Positions 9,295 through 19,284 of a DNA stretch of 64,000 nucleotides are shown here, piece by piece. Every line of letters starts with the position of its first letter. The stretch's first letter is position 1. The position numbers and the translations under genes are program-made. The DNA comes from JAJDNS01 sp963578825 (lineage in GTDB: Bacteria; Acidobacteriota; Vicinamibacteria; Fen-336): NCBI GenBank assembly GCA_963578825.1, contig CAUZDW010000020.1:3739-67738 (forward strand), given 5' to 3'. The notes beneath the pieces were generated by a model that searched no databases, was not told where the DNA came from, and was given only the letters and a program-made list of their open reading frames with translations.

Positions 9295-9328
9295 GATCGT
9301 TGGTCTCGCACCCGGGCGTGCAGAGACA

Positions 9329-10699
9329 TCAGAGGGGCTTCAGGTCGCCCAGCATCGTCGGGATGAGCTCCGAGACCGTCGGGTGGATGTGCACCGCCCT
9401 CTGGATGACGGTGTAGGGCTGCCGGGTGTACATGACGTCCAGGATGGAGTGGACCACCTCGTCGCCTTCGATCCCGAGGATCGAGGCGCCCAGGATCTGC
9501 TTCGACTCCGCATCCACGAGGATCTTCATGAAGCCCTGGGTCTCCCCCTTCTCCTTGGCCCGGCTGATCCGCTTCATGGCGCGGGTGGCCATGAGGGCCT
9601 TGCGGCCCGACTTGCGGACCTGGGCCTCGGTGAGACCCACCCGCCCCAGAGCGGGATCGATGAAGAGCCCATACGTCACGATCCGATCGCTGACACGGCG
9701 CGGATCGTCGTCCAGAAGGTTGGCGGCCACGATCTCGAAGTCGTTGTAGGCCGTGTGGGTGAACGCACCCTTGCCATTGCAATCCCCGAGAGCCCAGATC
9801 CCGTCGACGTCCGTCTTCAACTCGTCGTCGACCCGGACGTAGCCCCGCTCGTCGACCTCCACCCCGGCCTTGTCGAGGCCCAGATCGTCGGTGTTGGGCT
9901 TTCGTCCCACAGCGAGCAGGAGATGGGAGCCGTCGACCTCTTTGTCGCCCGTCTCGCAGTCGACCTGGAGTCGGACGCCCTTCCCTCTCGCCTCTCCTCG
10001 GATGCAGTCCGCGTTGAGACGGACGTTGATGCCCTCGTTCTCCAGAATCTCCGTGACCGCCTGGGAGACGTCCTCGTCCTCGCGATAGATGATCCGGGGT
10101 CCCTTCTCGATGATCGTGACCTTGCTGCCGAAGCGGCGATACATCTGCCCGAACTCGAGACCGATGTAGCTTCCGCCGACGATGACGAGGTGCTCCGGAA
10201 GGAAATCGACATCCATCATCCCGGAGTTCGTCAAGACGTCCACGCCCTCGAAGCCCGGCGGGATGAAGGCGCGCCCTCCGACATTGATGAAGATCCGCTC
10301 ACCCTCGAGCAGGTCGTCTCCCACCCGGAGCTGCCGCGGGCCCTCGAACCGGGCGTGGCCTTCGTAGACGGTGGCGTTCTCCATTCCCTTGAGCCACTTC
10401 TCGACGCCACGATTCGACGCGCCAGCCAGCTCGTCCTTTCGGGCCTTCACCTTCTTCATGTCGACGGTGACGGAGCCGTCCAGCATCACCCCGTACTCGG
10501 CAGCGCGACGGGCGAGGTGGGCCGTCCGGGCGCTCGCGACGAGGGTCTTGGTGGGGATACAGCCGGTGTTGACGCAGGTCCCGCCAAAGCGGCCGCGTTC
10601 GACGAGGGCCACCTTCATCCCCGACCCGGCGAGCCGCCCGGCCAGAGCCGGTCCGGCCTGACCCGTCCCCACAATGATCGCGTCGTACTTCGTAGCCAT
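9329..10699 (-). CDS. FAD-dependent pyridine nucleotide-disulfide oxidoreductase (mercuric reductase/Lpd type)
   Basis: 456 residues. FAD-binding GTGQAG (11-16), redox disulfide GGTCVNTGCIPTK (Cys42, Cys47), NAD(P) motif VVGGSYIGLEFGQMY, second FAD site WALGDCNG and C-terminal active-site base in HIHPTVSE. This is a class I flavin disulfide reductase. It lacks the N-terminal HMA domain and C-terminal Cys pair of true MerA. GGGAGG precedes the ATG. As the first gene of the operon with the PhnD-like transporter, it could supply reducing power for selenium oxyanion reduction; that is inference. Confidence 0.85.
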   Translation of the reverse strand: MATKYDAIIVGTGQAGPALAGRLAGSGMKVALVERGRFGGTCVNTGCIPTKTLVASARTAHLARRAAEYGVMLDGSVTVDMKKVKARKDELAGASNRGVEKWLKGMENATVYEGHARFEGPRQLRVGDDLLEGERIFINVGGRAFIPPGFEGVDVLTNSGMMDVDFLPEHLVIVGGSYIGLEFGQMYRRFGSKVTIIEKGPRIIYREDEDVSQAVTEILENEGINVRLNADCIRGEARGKGVRLQVDCETGDKEVDGSHLLLAVGRKPNTDDLGLDKAGVEVDERGYVRVDDELKTDVDGIWALGDCNGKGAFTHTAYNDFEIVAANLLDDDPRRVSDRIVTYGLFIDPALGRVGLTEAQVRKSGRKALMATRAMKRISRAKEKGETQGFMKILVDAESKQILGASILGIEGDEVVHSILDVMYTRQPYTVIQRAVHIHPTVSELIPTMLGDLKPL

Positions 10700-10837
10700 G
10701 GCGCGCTGGCCTCCCTCACTGGTCCCGTGTTGCGTTCGGTCCTTCGACTATACATCCGCCCGAGGAACTCGTCGTAGACTGGGACGAGGCGAGGAATGAG
10801 GCGTGCCGAGCACGCGCCGCGCGAAGGGGGAGCGCCA

Positions 10838-11092
10838 ATGACGAATGAGAGCACGCCGGTCTGGGAGCGCGGGGCTCCCTGGGTTGGTCAGACCGCGGAG
10901 CGGTCTCGACTCGTCGAGTCGAAAGACATCCGCCTCTTCACCGAGATCAGCGGGGATCGCAACCTGCTCCACTACGACGAGGCCGCAGCGGCGGCGTCAC
11001 GCTTCGGTGAGATCGTGGTGCAGGGTGGCATCACGAGCGCGATCCTGAACGCGGTCGTGGCCGAGCGTCGTTCCTGGGTCGATCCATGCTGA
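10838..11092 (+). pseudogene. MaoC-like dehydratase, 3'-truncated
   Basis: Starts normally (ATG after GAAGGGGGA) and encodes the first ~75 residues of a MaoC/(R)-specific enoyl-CoA hydratase hot-dog domain: FTEISGDRNLLHYDEAAAAASRFGEIVVQGG with the catalytic Asp/His region intact. After NAVVAE the family similarity stops and the frame ends 8 codons later; the usual length is 140-150. The lost 3' half coincides with the lost 3' end of the convergent DUF4331 gene, so one deletion probably removed both. Confidence 0.75.
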
Positions 11093-12101
11093 AGCGGTCC
11101 TTGGAGCCGATGCCGATGATGAGCTCGTTGATGAGCGGATTGCCCACTCGCTGCACTTGACGCCATCCCCCGAGGTCCTTCTCTGGACGAGGCGAACGGC
11201 GGATCGTGACGCGGCGACGCGAAGTCGTGCCCCAGACGCCGATGGTTGCCGCGGAGGCGTCCGCACTCTCCACCCGCCCGGTGCGGATCAGCCACTCGAT
11301 GGGCACCTCGATGGCAATGGAGTTCACGGCGTAGCCGGACACCATGTCGCTGGCGAAGTTCTGGTCGGCCGCGTCTTCGGCGTCGGTGAGGACCCCGGGA
11401 ACGCCGCTTCCCAACGTTCGGAAGTTGGCGGTATCGAAGGCGGCACCAAGATCAATCCAGAACGCGTCGTCGGTCGTGCCGGCAAAGACCGAGAAGCCGT
11501 CGTTCAGCCCATAGGTGCCCTGCTCAAACAGCGCCTCGTAGTCCATCGTTCGCGGACCGGCGTTGCCTGGAACCACGAAAAACGGCGAACCGTCGCTGTT
11601 CTTGAGCCGAGTCCTCTTGGATCCCCTGATCATCGTGACGGTGTAGGTCTGACGCAGGTTGAGACCAGGGTTCTGGAAGTCCTCGATCCGGGGTGGAACG
11701 CCCGGTGCCTGCACACCATTGGCCGTGAAGCCGGCGGCGGCCGTGTAGACCGACGGGAGCTGAAACTCGGTCTTGAATCGGAACTGGAATCTCACGTCCG
11801 CTCTGGCGTCTCGGTCGTTGTCTATTCTGATCTCGTAGAGGACCCCAGGATCGAACGGAAACAAGGTGGGCCCGTTCGCGGGCTCGAGCAAGGGATCGAC
11901 CGAGAGGATCATCGTGACGTGGGAGGGCGGCATCCCCGGTGGCTGATCTTCGTCGTAGCTGACGAAGGCATAAAGGTCGGTGATGTCCGCCTTGTGGTCC
12001 AGGGCCGTAATGGGCGCCTCGCGATGGTTGGACGAATAGCCCGGCGCTGTGGCAACCAACATTAGAACGATCAGGCACACGAATCGCTGGATCTGATGCA
12101 T
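11031..12101 (-). pseudogene. DUF4331 family exported protein, 3'-truncated
   Basis: 356 residues: signal peptide (VCLIVLMLVATAPGYS), then the family's opening SNHREAPITALDHKADITDLYAFVS and inner motifs to VQRVGNPLINELIIG and SKDRFSMD. Family members usually run on for another 80-150 residues, but here the frame enters the antisense of maoC (PRPRSGSRS) and stops. It lies 166 bp downstream of the anti-sigma gene on the same strand, a frequent arrangement for DUF4331 genes. Function of the family is unknown; the product may still fold in part. Confidence 0.75.
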
Positions 12102-12267
12102 GGGTCACCTCTGGTTTACCGGCAATCGCTGGAGCTTGAACTGACGTCTCGCAGCTAATACGAGAGGTGGCGTCGATTTGGATGACTGCGCGGAGAACAC
12201 AAATGCCGTGGATCAGCCAACGACACGACACGCGGTGAGTCCACCGAACAGCCTGTTGGGAAGAGAT

Positions 12268-13029
12268 TCAGGAGCCGAGCAAGACCATCGGACCGGTCGG
12301 CTGTGGAACGCCGCCCGCGGGCTCCACGGTCACGGCCACCGTGATCGCGCCCTCGAGGGCAGGGATGCGCTCACCATCGAGGCGGGCCGTTCCGTTGGGC
12401 TCGACTCCGAAGACGCCCGCACTGACAGGAACTCCATCCACGATGAGCCACAGCTGATACGTGCTGCCGGGGGGAAGAGGCGGCAGGTTGTGCACGTAGA
12501 GGAAGAGGCGCCGGTTGTCGGGATCTATGAATGCCTTCGCCACCGCGCCGCTGGCCGAACCCTGGCCCGCCAGAGCGACCGTCTGTGTTCGCGGCGCCGT
12601 CAAGGCGTCGACGGCGTCTTGGAGCACGGAGAACCGCGTCTCCACCTCTTGTCGGGCTTGCTGCTCCTCGTCCAGACTCTGGCGGAGAGAGTAGGCGTGA
12701 AGGCCGAGGCCGAGAGCGGCGAGCAGGCTCGCTGCGGCAGCGAGGGGAATCCAGATTCTCGAACGGGGTTTGGAGGCTCGCTCATGCTCCGAGGAGCCCC
12801 GATCCTGACGAACGCGCTCGAACAGCTTCGCCCGAACCTCCTTCGAAGGGCGTACCGGGTCGAGGACGAGTACCAGGGCGTCCGTCACCGATCGGGCCTC
12901 GCGCAGAGCCGTCTGGCACTCGTCGCAGCCCGAGGCGAGGTGGGACTCGAATCGCTCCCTTTCCTCCTTATCGAGCACTTCGAGAGCGTAGAGGGACGCC
13001 GAGTCCAGAAGGTCCTGATGCCTCGTCAC
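12268..13029 (-). CDS. Anti-sigma factor, RskA type with zinc-binding N-terminus
   Basis: 253 residues. Cytoplasmic anti-sigma domain with HLASGCDEC zinc motif (about 30-38), one membrane helix (IWIPLAAAASLLAALGLGLHAY near 95), a short coiled stretch and a periplasmic RskA domain (residues 140-253, LFLYVHNLPPLPPGSTYQLWLIVDG). It should hold the partner sigma factor at the membrane until a signal arrives. Start overlaps the sigma stop by 4 bp (ATGA), giving fixed stoichiometry. Confidence 0.88.
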   Translation of the reverse strand: MTRHQDLLDSASLYALEVLDKEERERFESHLASGCDECQTALREARSVTDALVLVLDPVRPSKEVRAKLFERVRQDRGSSEHERASKPRSRIWIPLAAAASLLAALGLGLHAYSLRQSLDEEQQARQEVETRFSVLQDAVDALTAPRTQTVALAGQGSASGAVAKAFIDPDNRRLFLYVHNLPPLPPGSTYQLWLIVDGVPVSAGVFGVEPNGTARLDGERIPALEGAITVAVTVEPAGGVPQPTGPMVLLGS

Positions 13030-13532
13030 GACGGGCTCCCCATGCTCCAGAGGCTCTGCTTGAGCTTGTCCATCCCCATCTTGATTCGACTCTTGACCGT
13101 TCCCAGCGGCTCACCCAGTCGCGCCGCTATCTCCCTGTGTGTCATCCCTTGATAGAAACCCAGCTCCAGAGCTTGCCGTTGCGGGACCGGAAGCTGCTGG
13201 AGCGCGTCGAGTACGACCCTCTGGCGCTCCGCAAGATCAGCGTCCTCCTCCGGGTTGCGCCGCCCGGACTCAGCAAGATCCAGCGACAGAGGCTCGAGAG
13301 AAGAGTCGCGACGTCTGGACCGGAGGCGATCGATGCAGCGGCTCCGGGTAATGGCAAAGAGCCACGTGCTGAAGCGTCCACGCCCGGGATCGTAGCGGAT
13401 CCCGCTCTTCCAGAGCTGCCAGAAGACGTCCTGAACGACCTCGTCGGCTTCCTCGGGGCTCCCCGTCGAGCGCAGGGCGATGGCGCGGACATACCCGCAG
13501 TAGCGATCGTAGAGGACCTCCAGAGCCTCCAC
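13026..13532 (-). CDS. ECF RNA polymerase sigma factor (SigK/RpoE group)
   Basis: 168 residues from GTG. Region 2 (LYDRYCGYVRAIALRSTGSPEEADEVVQDVFWQLW, with STWLFAITRSRCIDRLRSRRR as the -10 reader) and region 4 (LPVPQRQALELGFYQGMTHREIAARLGEPLGTVKSRIKMGM) are complete. The N-terminus is 10-20 residues shorter than usual: an in-frame TGA lies seven codons upstream of the GTG, so no longer start exists in this frame. First gene of a sigma/anti-sigma/DUF4331 cluster. The 291 bp upstream show no clear promoter. Confidence 0.9.
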   Translation of the reverse strand: MEALEVLYDRYCGYVRAIALRSTGSPEEADEVVQDVFWQLWKSGIRYDPGRGRFSTWLFAITRSRCIDRLRSRRRDSSLEPLSLDLAESGRRNPEEDADLAERQRVVLDALQQLPVPQRQALELGFYQGMTHREIAARLGEPLGTVKSRIKMGMDKLKQSLWSMGSPS

Positions 13533-13823
13533 CCCCTGGGCATGGAGTCACAATAGAAGATCACCGTCTGGCAACGCGGTCATGGGACCGCGATCCTGCT
13601 CAGCCAAGTGTCCACTCGATTCTGATACGGAGTTGACGCGCAGATGGATGGTATTCCGAGGGAGAAAAACCAACAAATCGGCTCTGTGAGGCCTAGCGTT
13701 CCGAGCGTCGATCCCTGGGGGACCCTGCAGCCCTGCCTTCAGGCGGGATCGGCGAAGGACTGCCCCCCCGACCCGAGTCAACGGTTATAGAATCTCCCCG
13801 GCTCGGATGAGGAGGTGGAGAAC

Positions 13824-14759
13824 ATGAGATGTGCCGTGGTCATCGCCGTGCTTGCGGCCTTCGCCGTTCCAGCATTCGTCCACGCCCAGGCCATCACACC
13901 GTCGCGAGACGAGGTCATCGCCCTGACATCGGGCTGGGGGGGCGAGCGCTTCGAGGATGGCCGACCGAAGGTTCCCGACGCCATCCTGGAGCGCATGCGG
14001 AGCGTGAACCTGGAGGAGGCCTGGTCCGTCCTGAGGGGCAAGGGGTTCGAGTGGCAGTTCGAGGGCCGGTGGAAGCACGTGCATCTCGACGACACGGCGA
14101 CAATGGTGGGCCGCGCGCTCACGGCGACGTTCGTGCCGAGGCGCCCGGACCTGGACGAGGCCTTGACGAACAAGGGTCACGGCGAGGGACACGTCGGGGG
14201 CCGGAACTCGTGGCCCATCGACATGCTCGAGACGGGCGACGTCTATGTGGCGAACGCCTTCGGCAGCTACGAGGGAGGACCGCTCATCGGCGGCAACCTG
14301 AGCACGGCGATCTTCAAGAACTCCGGGAACGGGGTCGTCTTCGACGGCTCGGTGCGCGACATCGCGCAGATGGAGAAGATCGGCGGCTTCAACGGCTGGG
14401 TTCGGGACTGGCACCCGTCATACAACTACGACAACATGCTCGTGAGCATCAATCGGCCCACGCGCATCGGAGAGGCGCTGGTCCTGCCCGGGGACGTGGT
14501 GCTGGCCAGGCGGGAGGGCGTCGTGTTTATCCCCCCAGCGCTCGCGGAGCAGGTCGTCAAGACCGCGGAGCTCGTCCAGCTCCGGGACATGTTCGGCTTC
14601 CGGAGGATCAAGGAAGGGACCTACACTCCCGGACAGATCGACCAGCGGTGGACGGACGAGATGGAAAAGGACTTCTCTCAGTGGCTCGATGACCACATGG
14701 ACGCCCTTCCCGTCCCGAAGGAGCAGATCCAGGAGCTGTTGAAGGAACGGACCTGGTGA
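13824..14759 (+). CDS. RraA-family protein with signal peptide
   Basis: 311 residues. ATG lies 7 bp after GGAGGTGG; GTG at 13815 is a poorer start. Residues 1-22 form a signal peptide (VVIAVLAAFAVPAFVHA), which is odd because classical RraA is cytoplasmic. Residues 100-255 carry the RraA/aldolase-like fold (GDVYVANAFGSYEGGPLIGGNLSTAIFKNSGNGVVFDGSVRDI, GDVVLARREGVVFIPP). Similar proteins include 4-hydroxy-4-methyl-2-oxoglutarate aldolases, with the conserved Arg-Asp (VRDI) near the metal site. Likely a periplasmic lyase-like enzyme; substrate unknown. Confidence 0.75.
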   Translation: MRCAVVIAVLAAFAVPAFVHAQAITPSRDEVIALTSGWGGERFEDGRPKVPDAILERMRSVNLEEAWSVLRGKGFEWQFEGRWKHVHLDDTATMVGRALTATFVPRRPDLDEALTNKGHGEGHVGGRNSWPIDMLETGDVYVANAFGSYEGGPLIGGNLSTAIFKNSGNGVVFDGSVRDIAQMEKIGGFNGWVRDWHPSYNYDNMLVSINRPTRIGEALVLPGDVVLARREGVVFIPPALAEQVVKTAELVQLRDMFGFRRIKEGTYTPGQIDQRWTDEMEKDFSQWLDDHMDALPVPKEQIQELLKERTW

Positions 14760-14804
14760 TCGAGCCCTCATGACCCACCCCTCGACGAGCGGCGACCGGA
14801 CCCG

Positions 14805-17122
14805 ATGGCCCTGATCGAAGGCTCTCGTTTCGCGTTATACGAGATCGGCCCCTCCTCGGCGCGGGCGGGATGGGAGAGGTCTACCGCGCGCGGGACGTGA
14901 GGCTCGAGCGTCCGGTCGCGATCAAGGTCCTGCGGCCCGACGCGGCGGCAACACCCGACCGCCTGGAGAGGTTCGAGCAGGAAGCGCGGACCGCCTCGGC
15001 CCTCAACCACCCGAACGTCATCACGATCTACGACATCGGCAAGGTCGATGCACTTCCCTACATCGCCATGGAGTTCGTGGAGGGTCAGACCCTCCGAGCG
15101 GTGCTCGAGTCCGGCCCGATTCCGGTCCCGCGCCTCCTCGACTTCGCCATCCAGATGGTGACCGGTCTGGCCAAGGCCCATGCGGGCGGCATCGTCCATC
15201 GGGACCTGAAGCCCGAGAACCTGATGATCACCACCGACGGGCTGGTCAAGATACTGGACTTCGGTCTGGCGCGGCTGGCACCGGACGTCTCGCGCGTCAC
15301 GGATGACGCCACGGCCACACAGACCAGAGTAGGCGGGCTCATGGGCACGGTGCAGTACATGTCGCCCGAGCAGGCCCGGACACCGTCGGTCGATCACCGA
15401 TCGGACCAGTTCACCCTGGGCCTGATTCTCTTCGAGATGGCCACGGGCCAGCGCGCCTTCCGCCGCGACTCCGTCGCCGGCACCCTGGCCGCCATCATGT
15501 TCGAAGACCCCGAGCCCATCGCCCGGCTGAATCCCGACGTCCCGGCGAGCCTCCAAAGCGTCATCACCACGTGTCTGGCCAAGGTCCCGGAAGCCCGCTT
15601 CGCCGACACCGCTGAGCTGGCCCGGGCCCTGCAGAGCTCCAGGGGGAGCACTCCGGGCGAAGTGGGTCCGGGGGTCGGGATCGCAATGGCCCCCCGGCCA
15701 GCGGGGCGGCCCTCGGTCGCCGTGCTCCCGTTCCTCGACATGAGCCCGCAGAAAGACCAGGAGTACTTCTGCGACGGGATGGCGGAAGAGCTGATCAACG
15801 CCCTGACGCAGGTCCCGGAGCTGCGAGTCGTGTCGAGGACCTCGTCCTTTCAGTTCAAGGGCAAGGCGGAGGACGTGCGGAGCATCGGGCAGCGCCTCGG
15901 CGTGGGGACGCTGGTGGAAGGGAGCGTCCGCAAGTCCGGTGATCGCATGCGGATCGGGGCCCATCTCACGAACGTGTCGGACGGCTACCAGCTCTGGTCC
16001 TCTCAGTAGCAGCGCGAGATGCAGGACATCTTCGCCGTTCAGGACGAGATCACGGCCAGTGTTCTGGCGGCGCTTCGGATCACGGTCGTCGAGAGGTCTC
16101 GCGTCCCCCTCGTCCAGCCCGCCACCGCGGCCCCCGAGGCCTACCGCCTCTACCTGAAGGGGCGCCACCAGTGGAACGAGAGGACCGAGGAGGGCCTGAT
16201 CAAGAGCCTGGACTTCTTCAAGCAGGCGATCGACCGCGACCCGACCTACTCGCGAGCCCACGCGGGTCTGGCCGACTCCTACCTGCTCCTGGGCATCTAC
16301 GGCATCCGCCCTCCGTCCGAGGTGATGCCCAAGGCGAAAGCCGCGGCGACCCAGGCCCTCGAAGACGCGGTCGACCTCTCGCTGCCCGGCCAATCCGACG
16401 CCACCCTGGCTGCCGTCCACACGGCGCTCGCCTGCGTCAAGGCGGTCTACGACTGGTCGTGGAGCGAGTCCGAGCGGCACTTCGAGCTGGCGATGGAGCA
16501 CGACCCGAAGTACCCGACGGCCCACCACTGGTACGCCGTCAACTGGCTCGTCCCCATGAGGCGCTTCGCGGACGCCGAGCGAGAGATCCGGCTGGCCCAG
16601 GAGTCCGATCCCCTCTCACCCGCCATCCAGGCGAGTCTGGGCCTGGTCCACTGCTACGCGGGCAACCTGGTCGATGCGGTGGCCGAGTTCGAGAGAACGC
16701 TCGACGCGGACTCGAGCTTCGCGATGGCCCATTTCTTCCTGGGCCAGACGTACCTGCAGATGTCCCAGGTCGACGACGCCCTCGCCGCCCTTGGCAACGC
16801 GAGCCGCCTGTCGCCGGGGTCGGCGGAGTTCCGAGCCGGGCTCGGTCACGCCTGGGCGGAGGCCGGCGATACAGATCGCGCGCGTCAGATCCTCCACGAG
16901 CTGAAGGAGCGGCGCCAGGAGAAGTACGTCTCGGCGGTGCTCATCGCCGAGGTGAGCGCCGGCCTGGGAGAGATCGCCGAAGCGCTGTCGTGGCTCGAGG
17001 AGGCCAGGCGCGAGCGCTCGCCCGAGCTCTTCTGGATCGGGATGCGGTCGGCTTTCCGGCGCCTCCACTCCGACCCGGCCTTCGTCGAACCGCTGGCTGC
17101 AATCGGGCTTCCCGCGACCTGA
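14805..17122 (+). pseudogene. Serine/threonine protein kinase with TolB-like and TPR parts, frameshift plus amber stop
   Basis: One gene broken twice. From ATG 14805 (MALIEGSRFALYEIGP) the glycine loop LGAGGMGEVYRARD continues only after restoring one C lost from the C-run at 14849-14852. HRDLKPEN and DFGLARL mark the kinase core; then SVAVLPFLDMSPQKDQEYFCDGM begins a TolB/FlgO-like domain. At 16007 a TAG replaces the Tyr expected in the family's WSERYDRE motif, after which the frame continues to TPR repeats (16019-17122). Repaired length is 772 residues, normal for such Acidobacteria-type kinases. Either true decay or two base-call errors. Confidence 0.85.
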
Positions 17123-17140
17123 TCGCGTCGGGGCAGAGTG

Positions 17141-19102
17141 CTACGCAGCGACCCCGGCGAGCTGGTCGGGTGTGGCGACGGATCCGCACTTCTCCTTGAG
17201 TTCCAGTAGCGCCTGGCGCTGTTCTGCGTACACCTCGAACAGCCGCGGCGGGATGTCCGTCTCTTTGCCGTATGCATCCTTCTGGAGGTCGATGCGGGCC
17301 AGGATGTTGTCGACGTACAGAGAGAACTGCTTGTCGTAGAGCTCCTGTGGGTACTCCTTACCGATCTCCCCAAAGAGCGGCTTCAGGTCGTCGTACTTCG
17401 GGAGGTAGCCGATCGGCGTCTCGATGGCCTCCACGTCGTCGTGAGCGCGTCTCTCGAGCCAGCCTAACCAGACCTTCACGTCCCGCTTCTCGCCCAGCAG
17501 CGCCTTGCCCTCGCCCCCGCGGGCGCCCTGGGTCAGAAAGTAGTTGAGGCCCGCCATGACGGGCTTGTCCCCGAGCTTCTCGGAGTTGAACAGCTCGAAC
17601 TGCGCGTGCATGTAGTCGGCGAGGGCGCCGGGGATGAAGGGCGCGTTCGCCCAGGGCTGCCGCTTGACGCCCGACGCGCCGACCTCGGTGGCCGTCGCCG
17701 CAGAGACGATCGATGCGCCGATCACGACACCGTGGTCCGGGCTCTTCGCCACCCATATCGGTGGCATCGTGTCGCTGTCGCGCCCGCTGTAGGTGATCAC
17801 CTTGATGTGCGCGCCGCTGGGGTCCTCGGCCACGGTCTCGTTGTAGTTTTCGATGGCGTCGTTGGCGAGGGTTGCACGGGCATTGGGATGAGAGATGGGA
17901 ACGGGCTTGCCCTCGTCGTCCGTCTTTCCCTCGAACCACTCCCCCTGGAAGTTGACGCCCTTCTTCGGAGCCTCCTCGCCGTTTCCCACCCAGTGGGGCA
18001 CCTTGTCGCCGTCGACGAGGACGTTGGAGAAGATGACCTCCGTGCCCGGCTCTCGCAGGCACTTCATGAGGTACGGATCGCCCTCGCGGTTGACGTCGGC
18101 GACGATGCCGAAAATCCCCTTCTCGGGATTGACCGCACGTAGGGTACCGTCCGCGGCGATCCACATCTGGGCGAGGTCGTCGCCGACGAAGTCGGTGCCG
18201 ACCATGGCGGTCGTCGTCTTGCCGCACCCGCTGGGCGCGGCACCTGCGAAATAGGTTCTCCGGCCATCCGGCCCCGTCAGCCCGGTGATGAACATGTGCT
18301 CGGAGAGCTGCTGTCCCTGTTGGAAGTACGTCGCCAGGTCCACCGCAAAGCGGTGATTGCCCTTCTTCATCAGCAGCGTGTTCCCCGCGTAGGTGCAGAA
18401 CACGCTGAACGTGGTGAGCCAGCTGCGATCCATGAACACTCGAGCGTTCGGAAGATCCTCGGGCCGGTTCTCGCCCTCCGCGTGTACGTTGGTGAAGAAG
18501 ACGCCGGTTCGTTCGGTCTCGTCGTCGAACGTGTCGTACGAGTTTCGATAGAGGATCGTGGCGCTGTGCATCACGTAGGTCGACGTGGAGATCTCCAGGG
18601 CGGGGATCGTGGCCGGAGCGCCCGCCGGACCGCGGTTGTAGAAGCCGATCAGCAGCGTCTTGCCCCGGGCGAGGCCGCGCATCCACTTCTTTACGTATTC
18701 GTTGGCCTCGGCCCGGAGGGTCTTCTTCGCGAAAACCGAGATCTCCTCGTCCTCGTTGACGATGTAGAAGGTCCGGTCGACGATGCGGCCCTGCTCCTTC
18801 GGAAGATCGAAATGAATCGTGTGGTCCTTGATCGCGAGCGAAGCCTCCTCGCCCTTCTCGATGCTCAGCTTCCGAATGAAGGCCACGTCGGCTTCCGAGC
18901 CCGAGTTCACCCAGGCCCGTGCCGGCTCGAGCATCGCGATGGCGTTGGCGATCTTCAGCAGGGCGTCCTCGTTCTTGATCTTGCCGATCTTCGCGAGGCT
19001 CTCGGCGTCCATTCGCTGCTCGAAGAGGGAGCGGGCGTCCTCGATGGTCGTGACACCGCCGCTATCCGCCAGGACGTCGATGCCCTTCTTGAGCTCCAGC
19101 AT
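17141..19102 (-). CDS. pckG: Phosphoenolpyruvate carboxykinase (GTP)
   Basis: 653 residues, close to the 600-640 typical of GTP-dependent PEPCK. It makes PEP and CO2 from oxaloacetate and GTP at the entry to gluconeogenesis. The catalytic P-loop AAPSGCGKTTTAM carries the hyper-reactive Cys of GTP-type enzymes; FVGDDLAQMWI supplies metal and GTP contacts and NARATLANDA the omega-lid neighbourhood. Start ATG follows a GGAGGGTGA ribosome site. Divergent from the sulfatase gene across 182 bp. Confidence 0.95.
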   Translation of the reverse strand: MLELKKGIDVLADSGGVTTIEDARSLFEQRMDAESLAKIGKIKNEDALLKIANAIAMLEPARAWVNSGSEADVAFIRKLSIEKGEEASLAIKDHTIHFDLPKEQGRIVDRTFYIVNEDEEISVFAKKTLRAEANEYVKKWMRGLARGKTLLIGFYNRGPAGAPATIPALEISTSTYVMHSATILYRNSYDTFDDETERTGVFFTNVHAEGENRPEDLPNARVFMDRSWLTTFSVFCTYAGNTLLMKKGNHRFAVDLATYFQQGQQLSEHMFITGLTGPDGRRTYFAGAAPSGCGKTTTAMVGTDFVGDDLAQMWIAADGTLRAVNPEKGIFGIVADVNREGDPYLMKCLREPGTEVIFSNVLVDGDKVPHWVGNGEEAPKKGVNFQGEWFEGKTDDEGKPVPISHPNARATLANDAIENYNETVAEDPSGAHIKVITYSGRDSDTMPPIWVAKSPDHGVVIGASIVSAATATEVGASGVKRQPWANAPFIPGALADYMHAQFELFNSEKLGDKPVMAGLNYFLTQGARGGEGKALLGEKRDVKVWLGWLERRAHDDVEAIETPIGYLPKYDDLKPLFGEIGKEYPQELYDKQFSLYVDNILARIDLQKDAYGKETDIPPRLFEVYAEQRQALLELKEKCGSVATPDQLAGVAA

Positions 19103-19269
19103 GTCACCCTCCTGCTCCCCTGGAGTTCGGCGTGGTGAGTGCGCTCCGGACCGCGGCGGTCGAGGCCGACCGAATGGCCGGGTCGCAAGGAATGCTATCA
19201 GCAGTCACGAAGGGCCGGGCCAGGAAAGGGACTGCGATTTCCGGATGGAGCGACGTCGCGAGGTCAATC

Positions 19270-19275
19270 TATACT
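19270..19275 (+). promoter_or_regulatory. -10 box for the sulfatase gene (near-leaderless)
   Basis: TATACT ends 9 bp before the ATG, and there is no ribosome-binding site between. Transcription should start 2-3 nt before the start codon. Confidence 0.45.
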
Positions 19276-19284
19276 GGCACCCTC

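Noticed and set aside
11031..11092. UGA at the end of the maoC remnant as another selenocysteine codon
   Set aside because: No dehydratase similarity continues after the TGA, and the sequence beyond belongs to the antisense DUF4331 gene.
12531..13556. Long plus-strand frame over the sigma/anti-sigma genes
   Set aside because: Pro/Arg-rich shadow of two well-conserved minus-strand genes.
10700..13823. tRNA-Sec or other tRNA in intergenic gaps
   Set aside because: No cloverleaf or long-variable-arm pattern recognised in any gap of the window; selC must lie elsewhere.
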